Assembly (NCBI GenBank): GCA_029781135.1
Contig: JAKOXH010000042.1
Location: 1 to 64,000 of the forward strand
Direction of reading: 5' to 3'
DNA length: 64,000 nt
From: Planctomycetota bacterium
GTDB taxonomy: Bacteria; Planctomycetota; Planctomycetia; Pirellulales; Lacipirellulaceae
The translations under genes and the position numbers were made by a program. How positions within the stretch are numbered: position 1 is the first letter of the stretch; the number at the start of each line of letters is the position of its first letter. The notes below the pieces were generated by a model, which was not told the origin of the DNA, did no database searches, and saw only the letters and a program-made list of their open reading frames with translations. Positions 24,795-37,162 of this stretch are shown here, in pieces.

Positions 24795-27011
24795 ATGTTT
24801 ACCGCTATCTTCTCATTGGCCCCGGCTTTGTTGCCGGCCGAAATTTGGTTCGAGTTCACCACCACGACGCTCGTCGTCATGATCGCGCTCGTCGTTCTGC
24901 CGCTGCTGTGGGTCTGGCTCACGCTGCGGTACATCCCGAACGATTACGTCGGCATCGTCGAAAAGCTGTGGTCGTCCAGCGGCTCGGTGGGCGAAGGCCG
25001 CATCATCGCCCTCGGCGATGAAGCCGGCTACGAGGCCGCGCTGCTCCGTGGTGGCGTCCACATCGGCTTGTGGCGCTGGCAATATGCCGTCCACAAAGTG
25101 CGGCTGGTGACGATCTCTGAAGGCAAGATCGGCTACGTCTATGCCCGCGATGGCGAGCCGCTCCCTTCGGGTCAAACGCTCGGTCGCCTGGTCGAGTGCA
25201 ACAACTTCCAAGATGCCGCCGCGTTCCTCGCCGGCCCCGGTGCCGGCCAGCGCGGTCGTCAACGTGGCATCCTCCGCGAAGGCGTGTACGCCATTAACCT
25301 GGCCGTGTTCACGGTGATTACCGAGAACAAGGTATACGCGCTCGATGACCTCGTCGACAAGAGCGAATGGAAGGCCATCAACCAGTGGCGCGACGCGCTC
25401 CTGGCCGTCGATGGTTTCAGTCCCATCGTCGTCGGCCGCAAAATTGAAGCCGAAGACCCGCTCGGCATCGACGAAACCTGCACGGTCGATAGCATCGGCA
25501 TCGTCACGGTCCACGACGGCCCGTCGCTCGCGCCGGGCGAAATCATCGCCCCGGCCGTCGGCACCAGCGCCGGCGAACCGAACTACCACAACAACTACCA
25601 AGACCCCGAGGCGTTCCTCGCGGCCGGTGGTCGGCGTGGTCGGCAGTACGTGCCGCTGACCGATGGCACGTACTTCATCAACCGCTGGTTCGCCGCGGTC
25701 GAGCTGATTCCGAAAACCGTCGTGCCGATCGGCTACGTCGGCGTCGTCGTCAGCTATTATGGCCGCGAAGGCCAGGACCTCACCGGCACCGGCTTCCGCC
25801 ACGGCGAGCGCGTCGGCGAAGGCGAACGCGGCGTGCGTCAGCGGCCCCTCGGCCCTGGCAAATACGCGTTCAACACGTTTGCCGGCAGCATCGTGCTCGT
25901 GCCGACCACAAACTTCGTGCTCCATTGGATCACCGGCAAGAGCGAATCGCACCGATATGATGAAAGCCTGAAGTCGATCGACCTCGTGACCAAGGACGCC
26001 TACGAACCGTTGCTGCCCCTTTCAGTCGTGGTACATATCGACTACGAGCGTGCTCCGGGCGTCATCCAGCGATTTGGCGATGTGAAGAAACTCATCACCC
26101 AAACGCTCGACCCGATGCTCAGCGCCTTTTTCCGCGATATCGCCCACACCAAGACGATGCTCGAACTGCTGCACGAACGGCAAAAGATCCAGGCTGAGGC
26201 GCGCGAGAAACTGCGCGAGAAGTTCCATGAGTTCGATATCGAATGCGTCGACGTGCTGATCGGCAAGCCCGACCCGCGCGAAGGCGATTCGAAGATCGAA
26301 ACTCTGCTCGAACAGTTGCGGCAACGCCAATTGTCGACCGAGCAGGTGGAAACATTCGACCGCCAACGCATCGCGGCCGAAAAACGCCGCGTGCTGCTCG
26401 AAGCCGAGGCCCAGGCCGACATGCAAACGAAGCTCACGAACGCCCGTGTCAATGTGCAGGTCGCCGAAAGCCAAAGCGAAGCCGACCTCGCAATGGCCCG
26501 CAAGAAGGCCGAGCAAACGATCGTCGTCGCCGAGGCCGAACTTGCCCGTTCGCGCCGCGAGGCCGAGCAAACCGTCGTCCTGGCGAAAGCCGCTGCCGAA
26601 CGCGAGCAACTCGCCGGCCGCGGCCAATCGCAACGCATCGCGCAGGTCGGTCTGGCGGAAGCCTCCGTATTGCTGCGGCGGATCGCTTCCTACGGCGACC
26701 CCCGGCTCTATGCTCTGTCGCTCGTGTCGAAGAACCTGTCGCAGAGCAAACAACCGCTCGTGCCCGAGCGCGTCTTCATGGCCGGCAACGGCCACGAAAC
26801 GAACGGCTCGGCGACGGAAACCAACGGCACCGCCGGCTTATTAGGCCTATTGGTAAGCCTGCTCGTGGCCGAGAAGAGCGGCTTCCAACTCGGTGCCGAT
26901 TCGCCGGAGTTAAACGATATCCGCGCCTTCGCGGAACGCATCGCCAACGAACCCTCGGCCCAACCGCCGACCAAGCCAGAACCGGCCATCATCGCCGGCA
27001 ACGGCAAATAA
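24795..27011 (+). CDS. Large SPFH/flotillin-like membrane protein
   Basis: A 738-aa protein of the SPFH/Band 7 superfamily, which forms membrane-associated oligomers. One membrane helix (about 24-46) anchors it. Then come what look like four tandem modules (about 50-107, 112-183, 233-310, 313-376) sharing the theme GRQ...L..G.Y.IN, e.g. RGRQRGILREGVYAINLAVF and RGRQYVPLTDGTYFINRWFA. The SPFH domain covers about 380-515 (SVVVHIDYERAPGVIQRFGD). A long Ala/Glu-rich coiled coil (about 515-625) with repeated AEAELARSRREAEQT-type heptads follows, then a hydrophobic Gly/Leu segment (TAGLLGLLVSLLVAEKSG). AAGGAAAC precedes ATG 24795. Neighbours give no operon. Confidence 0.88.
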   Translation: MFTAIFSLAPALLPAEIWFEFTTTTLVVMIALVVLPLLWVWLTLRYIPNDYVGIVEKLWSSSGSVGEGRIIALGDEAGYEAALLRGGVHIGLWRWQYAVHKVRLVTISEGKIGYVYARDGEPLPSGQTLGRLVECNNFQDAAAFLAGPGAGQRGRQRGILREGVYAINLAVFTVITENKVYALDDLVDKSEWKAINQWRDALLAVDGFSPIVVGRKIEAEDPLGIDETCTVDSIGIVTVHDGPSLAPGEIIAPAVGTSAGEPNYHNNYQDPEAFLAAGGRRGRQYVPLTDGTYFINRWFAAVELIPKTVVPIGYVGVVVSYYGREGQDLTGTGFRHGERVGEGERGVRQRPLGPGKYAFNTFAGSIVLVPTTNFVLHWITGKSESHRYDESLKSIDLVTKDAYEPLLPLSVVVHIDYERAPGVIQRFGDVKKLITQTLDPMLSAFFRDIAHTKTMLELLHERQKIQAEAREKLREKFHEFDIECVDVLIGKPDPREGDSKIETLLEQLRQRQLSTEQVETFDRQRIAAEKRRVLLEAEAQADMQTKLTNARVNVQVAESQSEADLAMARKKAEQTIVVAEAELARSRREAEQTVVLAKAAAEREQLAGRGQSQRIAQVGLAEASVLLRRIASYGDPRLYALSLVSKNLSQSKQPLVPERVFMAGNGHETNGSATETNGTAGLLGLLVSLLVAEKSGFQLGADSPELNDIRAFAERIANEPSAQPPTKPEPAIIAGNGK

Positions 27012-27016
27012 GGTAG

Positions 27017-27136
27017 GGTGGGCACCGCCCACCACACACGTAGGACGGACATTCCTGTCCGTACATTAAAAAATGCAAACCATGGCACACTCTCGTTGTG
27101 CCACCCATACAGCCGCCAGCGCCCCGCGCTGGCGGC
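27017..27136. repeat. Cluster of four different hairpins between convergent genes
   Basis: GGTGGGC-ACC-GCCCACC (27017-27033); ACGGACA-TTCC-TGTCCGT (27045-27062); GGCACA-N7-TGTGCC (27084-27102); GCCGCCAGCG-N5-CGCTGGCGGC (27112-27136). All four are perfect palindromes with unrelated sequence. They sit between the stops of the SPFH and glucosidase genes and may act as bidirectional terminator. Confidence 0.75.
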
Positions 27137-27186
27137 CATTTCTCGCGCCTCGTAACTCGCCCCTCGCCCCTCGTAGCTCGCCGCTC

Positions 27187-29883
<2,697 letters not shown>

Positions 29884-29886
29884 GTA

Positions 29887-29984
29887 GGTCAGGCTTCAGC
29901 CTGACCAGCTTGTATTCAACGTAGCCGAATACGCAAGAATTCGGAAAGCTCTCAGCCGCACCGAATTCTTGCGAATTCGGCTAC
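29887..29984. repeat. Two palindromic elements side by side
   Basis: GGTCAGGCT-TC-AGCCTGACC (29887-29906) is a perfect hairpin. Next, arms 29921-29944 and 29961-29984 (24 bases each, one mismatch, beginning GTAGCCGAAT) form a long inverted repeat around a 16-base loop, related in sequence to the hairpin at 13716. Confidence 0.75.
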
Positions 29985-29992
29985 GGGCACTT

Positions 29993-30442
29993 CTATCGCC
30001 CCTCTTCCACCGCCGCAACCTTCGCCAGCCGCCGCAGGTGCCGTTCTTCCGAGCTATATTTGGCCGCCAAAAATGCTTGAATTAGATCCCAGGCCACTTC
30101 CGGACCCGCTACGCGCCCGCCCACGCACAAAATATTCATGTGATCGTCTTCCACGCCTTGCCGCGCTGAAAAATGGTCCATCACCAACGCCGCCTTCGCG
30201 CCCGCCACCTTATTCGCGCAGATCGAGGCCCCCACGCCGCTGCCACACACAGCGATTCCCCGATCCACCTTGCCGCTCGCCACCGCCCGCGCCAACGGCA
30301 CCACGAAATCTGGATAGTCGTCCGTCGAATTGAGACTCTCGGCCCCGAAATCAATGACTTCGTGGCCGGCTTTGAGGAGTCGCTCCAGCAAATCAACCTT
30401 CAACGTGTAGCCACCGTGATCCGTGGCAATGCCGATACGCAT
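29993..30442 (-). CDS. rpiB: Ribose-5-phosphate isomerase B
   Basis: A 149-aa RpiB/LacAB-type isomerase converting ribulose-5-P and ribose-5-P in the pentose phosphate pathway. Motifs: MRIGIATDHGGYTLK at the N-terminus, the catalytic Cys in GIAVCGSGVGASICANK and the phosphate-binding HMNILCVGGR segment. The frame opens at 30460 (MAKEV), but those codons contain the ribosome site AAGGAGG for the ATG at 30442, so I use 30442. The gap to pgl is 24 bases; they are clearly one transcription unit. Confidence 0.95.
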   Translation of the reverse strand: MRIGIATDHGGYTLKVDLLERLLKAGHEVIDFGAESLNSTDDYPDFVVPLARAVASGKVDRGIAVCGSGVGASICANKVAGAKAALVMDHFSARQGVEDDHMNILCVGGRVAGPEVAWDLIQAFLAAKYSSEERHLRRLAKVAAVEEGR

Positions 30443-30466
30443 AGTCACCTCCTTGGCCATTGAACT

Positions 30467-31156
30467 TCACAATTTCGCAGCCGCGGCACGATCCGCAATC
30501 ACCACCGCCTGCGTCTGATTCACTCGCCCGGCCGGTATCGCGGCGTCGCCAGCGCGAAGCTGCGCCAGTCGCTCGCATTTATCGCCGCCGGTCACCAACC
30601 ACAGAATCTTACGCGCGCGGTTAATAATGGGATACGTCAGCGTCATCCGCCGCCGCCCCTGGTAAACTCCCGTGAGCGCCACGTCCCGAACAACTACGTT
30701 GAGCACCGCATCCCCGGGAATCAGCGAAGCCGTATGTCCATCCGGCCCTAAACCCAAATGCACCAAATCAATCACCGGCGGAGTGCCCGCGAGCTTGCAC
30801 AGCGTTTCGTTGTATGCGGCCGCAGCCGCCTCTAAATCCTCCGTCTCCACAGGCATGGCGTGGATATGATCGCGCGGGATCGGCGCCTTATCCAACAAGC
30901 TCGCCTGCAGATGCGTGAGATTGCGGTCCGCGTCGCCCGCCGGCGCGACGCGTTCATCCACTTGCACAACATGCACCGCGTCCCACGGAACGGCTTCCTT
31001 CGCCAATTCTTGCAGCATCAGCCAAGGCGTGCGGCCACCACTCACCGCCAGCACAAAGCGGCCACGCGCACGAACCGCTTCCCGCGCGTCGGCCGCAATG
31101 ATTTCCGCCGCCCGCCGGGCAACCGCATCGGCATTTTCCAGAACAACAATTTCCAC
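30467..31156 (-). CDS. pgl: 6-phosphogluconolactonase
   Basis: A 229-aa enzyme of the DevB/Pgl family hydrolysing 6-phosphogluconolactone, the second step of the oxidative pentose phosphate pathway. Characteristic segments: VLAVSGGRTPWLMLQELAKE, QVDERVAPAGDADRNLTHLQ and LVHLGLGPDGHTASLIPGD, the last carrying the catalytic His. Length is normal. It begins with GTG at 31156 preceded by TTGAGGCCT. It lies downstream of zwf on the same strand (gap of about 100 bases holding a family A repeat) and 24 bases upstream of rpiB. Confidence 0.95.
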   Translation of the reverse strand: MEIVVLENADAVARRAAEIIAADAREAVRARGRFVLAVSGGRTPWLMLQELAKEAVPWDAVHVVQVDERVAPAGDADRNLTHLQASLLDKAPIPRDHIHAMPVETEDLEAAAAAYNETLCKLAGTPPVIDLVHLGLGPDGHTASLIPGDAVLNVVVRDVALTGVYQGRRRMTLTYPIINRARKILWLVTGGDKCERLAQLRAGDAAIPAGRVNQTQAVVIADRAAAAKL

Positions 31157-31196
31157 TCAGGCCTCAAAAACCGACCTCAATGTCACGGACCGCCCG

Positions 31197-31235
31197 TTTA
31201 GCCGCGACGCGGAGGCTCGGCGCAGCGGAGCGCGC
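31197..31235 (+). repeat. REP-like repeat, family A
   Basis: TTTAGCCGCGACGCGGAGG, then CGGCGCAGCGGAGCGCG. It is the clearest copy of the family and lies between zwf and pgl. Confidence 0.65.
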
Positions 31236-31256
31236 GTTCACGATCACACAAACAAT

Positions 31257-32639
31257 CTATCCACCATTCATCGTCGGGTTCTGCCAACCACCCGGCGGGC
31301 AAACCAGTTGATCCACTTCCTTCGGCCCCCAGGTTCCTGGTTCATACTCGTACACGGGCAAGTCGGCCTTCAACACGGGGTCGACAATCCGCCACGCCTC
31401 CTCGACCGAATCTTCACGGGCAAAGAGCGTCGGGTCGCCGCGCATCGCATCGCCCAACAGCCGCTCGTACGCATCCATTTCGTCTGGGGCAGGGTGCCGA
31501 CTTGCCACGGTTTCCACACACGCCCCGGTCTTCTCGGTGCCCGGCGTAATCGCCATCATCCCCACCGCAAACACAATCTCCGGACTGATCTGGAACCGAA
31601 AGTAATTCGATTTCAAATCGTATCCCTTATACATCGTCGGCGGTTTCCGCAGCCGCACGACAATCTCCGTGCTCGTCACCGGCAAGTGCTTTCCCGCCCG
31701 AATATAAAACGGCACCCCCTGCCACCGCCACGAATCGATCTCCAGCTTCACCGCGGCAAATGTCTCCACGTGCGAGTCCGCCGCCACTCCCTTTTCCTCG
31801 CGATATCCCCGAAATTGCCCCCGTACCACGCTCTGGGCATCCAGCGATTGAATGGCCCGCAGCACTTGCACCTTCTCATCGCGGATCGATTCGCTATCGG
31901 TCCGCACCGGCGGCTCCATCGTCAAATTCAAGAGCACCTGGAACAAATGGTTTTGCACCACATCGCGAATCGCCCCCATCTCCTCGTAGATCGCCCCGCG
32001 TCCCTGCACGCCGAAATCCTCGGCCATCGTAATTTGCAGGCTCTCGACATTATCTCGATCCCAAATCGGCTCCAAAAACGAATTGGCGAACCGAAAAAAC
32101 ACCATGTTGTGTACTGGGGCCTTGCCGAGGTAGTGATCGATGCGAAAGATCGACCGCTCGTCGAATGTCTCCAGCAAGATCGCGTTCAACTTGAGCGCCG
32201 ACGCCAAGTCACGGCCAAACGGCTTCTCGATGATGACCCGCCCGCCGCTCGTACACCCCGCCTTCTTCAACTGCTCGACAACCGGCCCAAACATCACCGG
32301 CGGAATCGCCAAATAATGGGCTGGCCGCTGCGCCGAGTTGAGCTGCTTACGCAACTCTTGAAACGTGGAGGCGTCGTTGTAATCGCCGTCCACGTACCGC
32401 AGCAAACCGCACAATTTCTCGAACGACGGCGGATCGATTCCGCCATGGTTCTCGACGCTGTCGCGCGCCCGGGCCTTGAGCTGATCGAGGTTCCAACCCG
32501 CCTTGGCCACGCCAATCACGGGCACGTCGAGCCGACCATGCTTCACCATCGCCTGCAGCGAGGGAAAAATCTTCTTGTACGCCAAGTCGCCCGTGGCACC
32601 AAAGAACACGAGCGCATCGGAGGGCGCGGGCGTCGTCAT
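31257..32639 (-). CDS. zwf: Glucose-6-phosphate dehydrogenase
   Basis: A 460-aa G6PDH, first enzyme of the oxidative pentose phosphate pathway, making NADPH and 6-phosphogluconolactone. The coenzyme fingerprint is [17 protein letters not shown] (Ser replaced by Thr compared with the common GASGDL). The active-site stretch is [14 protein letters not shown], retaining Asp, His and Lys but with Ala where most family members have Glu after the Lys. The length is a little below the usual 480-510 aa. It is preceded by gnd with a gap of 10 bases, an obvious operon. NAD versus NADP preference cannot be told from this alone. Confidence 0.95.
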   Translation of the reverse strand: MTTPAPSDALVFFGATGDLAYKKIFPSLQAMVKHGRLDVPVIGVAKAGWNLDQLKARARDSVENHGGIDPPSFEKLCGLLRYVDGDYNDASTFQELRKQLNSAQRPAHYLAIPPVMFGPVVEQLKKAGCTSGGRVIIEKPFGRDLASALKLNAILLETFDERSIFRIDHYLGKAPVHNMVFFRFANSFLEPIWDRDNVESLQITMAEDFGVQGRGAIYEEMGAIRDVVQNHLFQVLLNLTMEPPVRTDSESIRDEKVQVLRAIQSLDAQSVVRGQFRGYREEKGVAADSHVETFAAVKLEIDSWRWQGVPFYIRAGKHLPVTSTEIVVRLRKPPTMYKGYDLKSNYFRFQISPEIVFAVGMMAITPGTEKTGACVETVASRHPAPDEMDAYERLLGDAMRGDPTLFAREDSVEEAWRIVDPVLKADLPVYEYEPGTWGPKEVDQLVCPPGGWQNPTMNGG

Positions 32640-32649
32640 GCGAGAATCC

Positions 32650-33666
32650 TCACTTTGCGGGTTTTTCCACGTGGCCGCCGAATTGGAATCGCATGGCCGA
32701 CAACAACTTGTCCTGAAAATCAGCCTCTCCGCGCGAACTGAACCGCTCGTAAAGTGCCGTGGTCAACACCGGCACGGGAACCGCCTCATCGATGGCCGCC
32801 TTGATCGTCCACCGCCCTTCGCCCGAATCGGAAACGCGCCCAGCGAACTTCGTCAACTCAGCATCCTCGGCGAGCGACGCCGCCGTCAGGTCCAAAAGCC
32901 ATGAGGCGATCACGCTACCCCGCCGCCACACTTCGGCAATATCACGCAGGTTGAGATCGTATTGGTATAGCTCAGGATCGCGCAGCGGTGTCGTTTCCGC
33001 ATCGACGTCGTGCATGCGTTTACCAATGTTCGCGTCCCGCAGAATCCCCATTCCCTCGGCATATGACGCCATGATGCCGTATTCGATTCCATTATGGACC
33101 ATCTTCACGAAATGCCCCGCGCCGTTCGGGCCACAATGGAAATAGCCATTCTCGGCCGTGCCGCCAAGCTTCTCGCGGCCAGGGGTTCGCGGTATGTCGC
33201 CCCGTCCCGGCGCGAGTGTCGCGAAGATCGGATCCAAGCGCTCGACGACCGGCGGCTCGCCGCCAATCATCATGCAGTAACCGCGCTCGAGCCCCCACAC
33301 GCCGCCACTCGTGCCGACATCCACATAGTGAATCCCGCGGGCCGCCAATTCCTTGGCACGCCGAATGTCATCGATGTAGTACGAATTGCCGCCATCAATC
33401 AGAACGTCGCCACTTTCCAAGAGCGGCAGCAACTCGGCGATCGTCTTATCCACCACGCCCGCCGGCACCATCAACCAAACCGCCCGCGGCTTTGCCTGCT
33501 TCGCAACAAATTCTTGCAGCGAACTCGCGCCGACGGCCTTTTCTTTCACCAGCGCCTCGACTGCCCGCGGAAACACGTCGAACACCACGCACTCGTGGCC
33601 GCCGCGCAACAACCGCCGCACCATATTCGCGCCCATCCGCCCCAGGCCGATCATCCCCAGCTGCAT
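32650..33666 (-). CDS. gnd: 6-phosphogluconate dehydrogenase, short (GntZ-like) type
   Basis: A 338-aa decarboxylating 6-phosphogluconate dehydrogenase. Length and motifs match the short GntZ/YqeC type, often NAD-using, unlike the 470-aa GndA. Motifs: [20 protein letters not shown] (nucleotide binding), [21 protein letters not shown], and catalytic [17 protein letters not shown] with Lys and Asn. It lies directly upstream of zwf (10 bases). A family A repeat lies immediately before its start, in the gap to pgi, so gnd-zwf may be transcribed with or without the upstream pair. Confidence 0.95.
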   Translation of the reverse strand: MQLGMIGLGRMGANMVRRLLRGGHECVVFDVFPRAVEALVKEKAVGASSLQEFVAKQAKPRAVWLMVPAGVVDKTIAELLPLLESGDVLIDGGNSYYIDDIRRAKELAARGIHYVDVGTSGGVWGLERGYCMMIGGEPPVVERLDPIFATLAPGRGDIPRTPGREKLGGTAENGYFHCGPNGAGHFVKMVHNGIEYGIMASYAEGMGILRDANIGKRMHDVDAETTPLRDPELYQYDLNLRDIAEVWRRGSVIASWLLDLTAASLAEDAELTKFAGRVSDSGEGRWTIKAAIDEAVPVPVLTTALYERFSSRGEADFQDKLLSAMRFQFGGHVEKPAK

Positions 33667-33708
33667 GGTACAATCCCTTTCGACATTACTCTTTCATTCC
33701 AATTGTCG

Positions 33709-33736
33709 TTTAGCCGCGACGCGGAGCGGAGCGCGG
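33709..33736 (+). repeat. REP-like repeat, family A, short copy
   Basis: TTTAGCCGCGACGCGGAGCG then GAGCGCGG: a shortened copy lacking the central part seen at 31197. Located between pgi and gnd. Confidence 0.6.
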
Positions 33737-33820
33737 ACCTCACAACAAACAACATCTACGGGAATCGCTTCTCTCCGCGTCCCCCGCGCCTTGGCGGTCC
33801 AATTCTATCGACCTTCACGC

Positions 33821-35455
33821 TCAACCACCTTTCGCCGCCCGATACCGCTCGATCAACCGATTCGTCGAACTATCATGCCCAAGTACCGGCGCTTCCTTCG
33901 CCGTCAACTCCGGCACGATCCGCTGCGCGAGCACCTTCCCCAATTCCACGCCCCATTGGTCGAAGCTGTCGATGTTCCAAATCACGCCCTGCGCGAACAC
34001 CGCGTGCTCGTACAGTGCAATTAACTTGCCAAGCACGCTGGGCGTGAGCCGCTCGGCCAGAATCGTGTTCGACGGCCGATTGCCCGGAAACACCCGGTGC
34101 GGAACCAACCACTCTGGCGTCCCTTCGGCCCGCACCTCGTCCGCCGTCTTGCCAAACGCCAGCGCCTCCGCCTGGGCAATCACATTCGCCATCAAGAGGT
34201 CATGATGCGGCCCCAGCGGGTTGAGTGTTTGCGCGAACGCGATGAAGTCACACGCCACGAGCCGCGTGCCCTGGTGAATCAGTTGATAAAACGAATGCTG
34301 CCCGTTCGTCCCCGGCTCGCCCCAATAAATTTGGCCGGTCGCATAATCGACCTCGGCGCCGGCGAGCGTCACCCGTTTGCCGTTGCTCTCCATCGTAAGC
34401 TGCTGCAGGTACGCCGGAAACCGTTTGAGGTACTGGTCGTATGGCAGCACCGCCACCGTCTCGGCACCCAAGAAGTTCGTATTCCAAACTCCCAATAGCG
34501 CCATGAGCGCCGGCATGTTCTTTTCGAACGGGGCGGTGCGGAAGTGCTCGTCCATCGCATGAAATCCCGCCAACAACTCGCGAAAGTTTTCCGGCCCAAT
34601 CGCGAGCATCGTGGAGAGGCCGATTGCCGAGTCCATCGAATACCGACCGCCCACCCAGTCCCAGAATTCGAACATGTTCTCGGTATCGATGCCGAACTCC
34701 GCCACCTTCGCCGCGTTGGTCGACACCGCCACAAAGTGCTTGGCCACCGCCTTCACATCGCCGCTCAACGCCCGTAACAGCCAGTTCCGCGCGCTGTGGG
34801 CATTCGTCATCGTTTCGAGCGTGGTGAACGTCTTCGACGACACGATGAACAGCGTTTCGGCCGGCGCGAGGTCATGCGTCGCCTCGACGAAATCCGTCCC
34901 ATCGACATTCGATACAAACCGAAACGTAAGCGAACGATTCGTATAATGCCGCAGCGCCTCGAACGCCATCACCGGTCCCAGATCGGAACCGCCGATGCCA
35001 ATGTTCACGATATTGCGAATCGCCCGACCCGTGTGGCCCTTCCACGCCCCGCCGCGCACCCGCTCCGCAAAGGCCGTCATCTTATCGAGCACGGCATGCA
35101 CCTGCGGCACGACGTTCACGCCATCCACCAGGATCGTCGCCTCGCGCGGCGCCCGCAGTACCACATGCAGCACGGCGCGATTCTCGGTCGTGTTGATCCG
35201 CTCGCCGCCGAACATCGCCGCGATGCGCCCCCGCAAATCGCACTCATCCGCCAACTGCACGAGCAGCCGAATCGTTTCGTCCGTCACGCGGTTCTTCGCA
35301 TAGTCGAAGTACAACCCATCGACATCGAGCGCGAGCCGCTCGCCGCGCCGCGGATCCGCCGCGAACAACTCGCGCAGATGGCGTTCGCGCGCAGCCGCTA
35401 CATGATTCTGCAACGCCTGCCACGCCGGTCGGCTTGTCAGCGGGGTGGATGTCAT
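33821..35455 (-). CDS. pgi: Glucose-6-phosphate isomerase
   Basis: A 544-aa phosphoglucose isomerase of the long bacterial type (E. coli Pgi has 549 aa). Signature segments: [53 protein letters not shown] and [12 protein letters not shown], as well as a C-terminal [16 protein letters not shown]. It interconverts glucose-6-P and fructose-6-P. The start ATG 35455 overlaps the ppgK stop as ATGA, and AAGGGAAG precedes it. The frame extends to 35698, but that part lies inside ppgK. Coupling to a glucokinase gene makes functional sense. Confidence 0.95.
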   Translation of the reverse strand: MTSTPLTSRPAWQALQNHVAAARERHLRELFAADPRRGERLALDVDGLYFDYAKNRVTDETIRLLVQLADECDLRGRIAAMFGGERINTTENRAVLHVVLRAPREATILVDGVNVVPQVHAVLDKMTAFAERVRGGAWKGHTGRAIRNIVNIGIGGSDLGPVMAFEALRHYTNRSLTFRFVSNVDGTDFVEATHDLAPAETLFIVSSKTFTTLETMTNAHSARNWLLRALSGDVKAVAKHFVAVSTNAAKVAEFGIDTENMFEFWDWVGGRYSMDSAIGLSTMLAIGPENFRELLAGFHAMDEHFRTAPFEKNMPALMALLGVWNTNFLGAETVAVLPYDQYLKRFPAYLQQLTMESNGKRVTLAGAEVDYATGQIYWGEPGTNGQHSFYQLIHQGTRLVACDFIAFAQTLNPLGPHHDLLMANVIAQAEALAFGKTADEVRAEGTPEWLVPHRVFPGNRPSNTILAERLTPSVLGKLIALYEHAVFAQGVIWNIDSFDQWGVELGKVLAQRIVPELTAKEAPVLGHDSSTNRLIERYRAAKGG

Positions 35456-36174
35456 CTTCGCTTCCCTTTCGTCGACTTCTTGCGGGTTGCCCGTTTGTTC
35501 CGCTTGCTTGCTGGCCGCTCGGCTGCCTCGACTTCCCACAGCCGCAACCCACCGAGAAATGCGTTCGCATTGTCGCCGGCCCGGCAGCCCGGCGGCAGCT
35601 TCTTCAATTCTTTCACATTGCCGCCGCCCAGAACCACATCGTCCGGTTCGAGCGCCGCGACCAGCAGTTTTACCACGTCGGCCACGTTTCGTCGCCACTT
35701 GTGCGAGCCGTACTTCTCCAACCCGCGAAGCCCCACGTAATCTTCGTAAGTAGCCTTTTTATAAGGCAGATGCCCCAGCTCCATTGGCTCGACGATTCCG
35801 TCCACGATCAGCGTCGTTCCTAGCCCCGTCCCCAAGCCAAGAAACAGCATCTTGCCGCCGCGATAACTGCCGATCGCCTGCATGGCCGCGTCGTTCACCA
35901 CCTGCACCGGGCAACCGAACGCCGCCTCGTAATCGAACCCGACCCAACCCGGCGCCAGATTGTGCGGCTCCGCCACCGGCCGGCCATTTAACACCGGCCC
36001 CGGGTATCCGATGGAAACGGCATCATACTTCCAATCCTGGGTCTGCTGCCGGACGCCGGCGACCATTCGCCGCGCGGTCAGCTTCGGCCCCGATGCGAAC
36101 TTCCGCGACTCGGCTTCGCCTTCCGCCAAAAACTTGACGTGCGTGCCACCAACATCAACCACGAGTACTTTCAT
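35452..36174 (-). CDS. ppgK: Polyphosphate-type glucokinase (ROK family)
   Basis: A 240-aa ROK-fold sugar kinase resembling strictly polyphosphate- or ATP/polyphosphate-dependent glucokinases. The phosphate-binding start is [17 protein letters not shown]. The glucose-site region [20 protein letters not shown] includes the catalytic-base neighbourhood, and [19 protein letters not shown] with [14 protein letters not shown] forms the second phosphate loop. The last about 20 residues are very basic ([18 protein letters not shown]), which might contact polyphosphate (inference). It is first gene of the ppgK-pgi pair with ATGA overlap. Polyphosphate versus ATP use is family-based and not proven here. 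Confidence 0.9.
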   Translation of the reverse strand: MKVLVVDVGGTHVKFLAEGEAESRKFASGPKLTARRMVAGVRQQTQDWKYDAVSIGYPGPVLNGRPVAEPHNLAPGWVGFDYEAAFGCPVQVVNDAAMQAIGSYRGGKMLFLGLGTGLGTTLIVDGIVEPMELGHLPYKKATYEDYVGLRGLEKYGSHKWRRNVADVVKLLVAALEPDDVVLGGGNVKELKKLPPGCRAGDNANAFLGGLRLWEVEAAERPASKRNKRATRKKSTKGKRR

Positions 36175-36240
36175 GACAACACCGTCTTGCTTTAGCGACT
36201 GCGGACTGTGTGGAGATATGGAGAACGAACTGTCGCCGGT

Positions 36241-36307
36241 CGCTTAACCCGGAGCCAACGGCGACGGTACGCGAAGTTTCGCCTCGCCGCTGGCTCGGGG
36301 TTAAGCG
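36241..36307. repeat. Long imperfect inverted repeat
   Basis: Arms 36241-36263 (CGCTTAACCCGGAGCC...) and 36285-36307 (...GGCTCGGGGTTAAGCG) match at 21 of 23 positions around a 21-base loop. It begins just after the stop of the histidine phosphatase gene and so could terminate it and separate it from ppgK. Confidence 0.7.
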
Positions 36308-36309
36308 AA

Positions 36310-36957
36310 TTATGGGTCATTGGCTCCTCGGCCCTCAACAGCCCCTACGTTGCATTCACGATCCAAGCTTAAGTGCGAAACATCATTCCACAGCTCAATC
36401 ACCGAACGCGCGAGATTGTGTTCGTACCCGAGTACACTGAGACTGGCCGTGCTAAGATGAAAATTCCGGCCGCCACTCGGTGGCATCGAGAGCCAGCGCG
36501 CCGCGAGCACTCGTAAAAAATGCCCGCTCGAAAACAGCAAGCTCTTGCCGCCGACTTGCCGCAGCCGCTCGACCACACGATCCGCTCGCACGCCAATCTG
36601 CTCGGGCGTCTCACCATCGGGGCAACCATCGCGAAACAAATCCCAATCTGGCCGCTCCGCCAAGATCTCTGCCGTTCGCCGACCCTCATAATTGCCGTAA
36701 TGCCATTCGACCAAGTCTGGCATCACTTCCGCCACCTCGGCATAACCACCGATCTCGCACGTCTTCATCGCCCGCTGCAGCGGACTTACGAATACGAAGT
36801 CGAACTCAATCTTCTGCAGTCGCCCGCCCAGCCGCTGCGATTCTTCCTCTCCCTGTTCCGTGAGCGGCAAATCCGCCAGTCCCGTGTGCTGACCCGTAAC
36901 GCTCCAGGCCGTTTGCCCATGCCGCGTCAAATACACCAGTGGAAACTCATCACTCAT
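36310..36957 (-). CDS. Histidine phosphatase superfamily protein
   Basis: A 215-aa phosphoglycerate-mutase-like phosphatase. The catalytic motif LTRHGQTAW carries the phospho-His (residue about 11). The second His is expected in SSGHFLRVLAARWL. DLVEWHYGNYEGRRTAEIL resembles fructose-2,6-bisphosphatase, phosphoserine phosphatase and cobalamin phosphatase relatives; the substrate cannot be assigned. The start at ATG 36957 matches the family N-terminus; the frame is open to 37008. It precedes ppgK on the same strand by 135 bases containing a large inverted repeat, and might act on a sugar phosphate. Confidence 0.88.
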   Translation of the reverse strand: MSDEFPLVYLTRHGQTAWSVTGQHTGLADLPLTEQGEEESQRLGGRLQKIEFDFVFVSPLQRAMKTCEIGGYAEVAEVMPDLVEWHYGNYEGRRTAEILAERPDWDLFRDGCPDGETPEQIGVRADRVVERLRQVGGKSLLFSSGHFLRVLAARWLSMPPSGGRNFHLSTASLSVLGYEHNLARSVIELWNDVSHLSLDRECNVGAVEGRGANDP

Positions 36958-37162
36958 CGAATCGGCCTGCCACCTCGCTCGTGAAACCCCACATTCGCGG
37001 TACGTCACAAGCCCGTGATCTTAACATATTGGGTGCGACCAAGGGCGTCGCAATGAAATCCTGCACCTAGCAACGATTCGAGCAGTGTGCATTACCCGAT
37101 GTCACTTGCCCGACATCCTGACGCCGTGGTACGCTCACACCACGACCGACACCCTCTCCCGT

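Noticed and set aside
24813..25952. Long minus-strand frame of 379 codons.
   Set aside because: It is antisense to the SPFH gene in a GC-rich codon phase; composition is Asp/Arg/Ala-biased without any domain, and the SPFH frame is clearly real.
30915..32741. Plus-strand frame of 608 codons.
   Set aside because: It is antisense to pgl and zwf, whose family motifs are unmistakable; the translated frame is rich in Arg/His/Pro as expected of a shadow.
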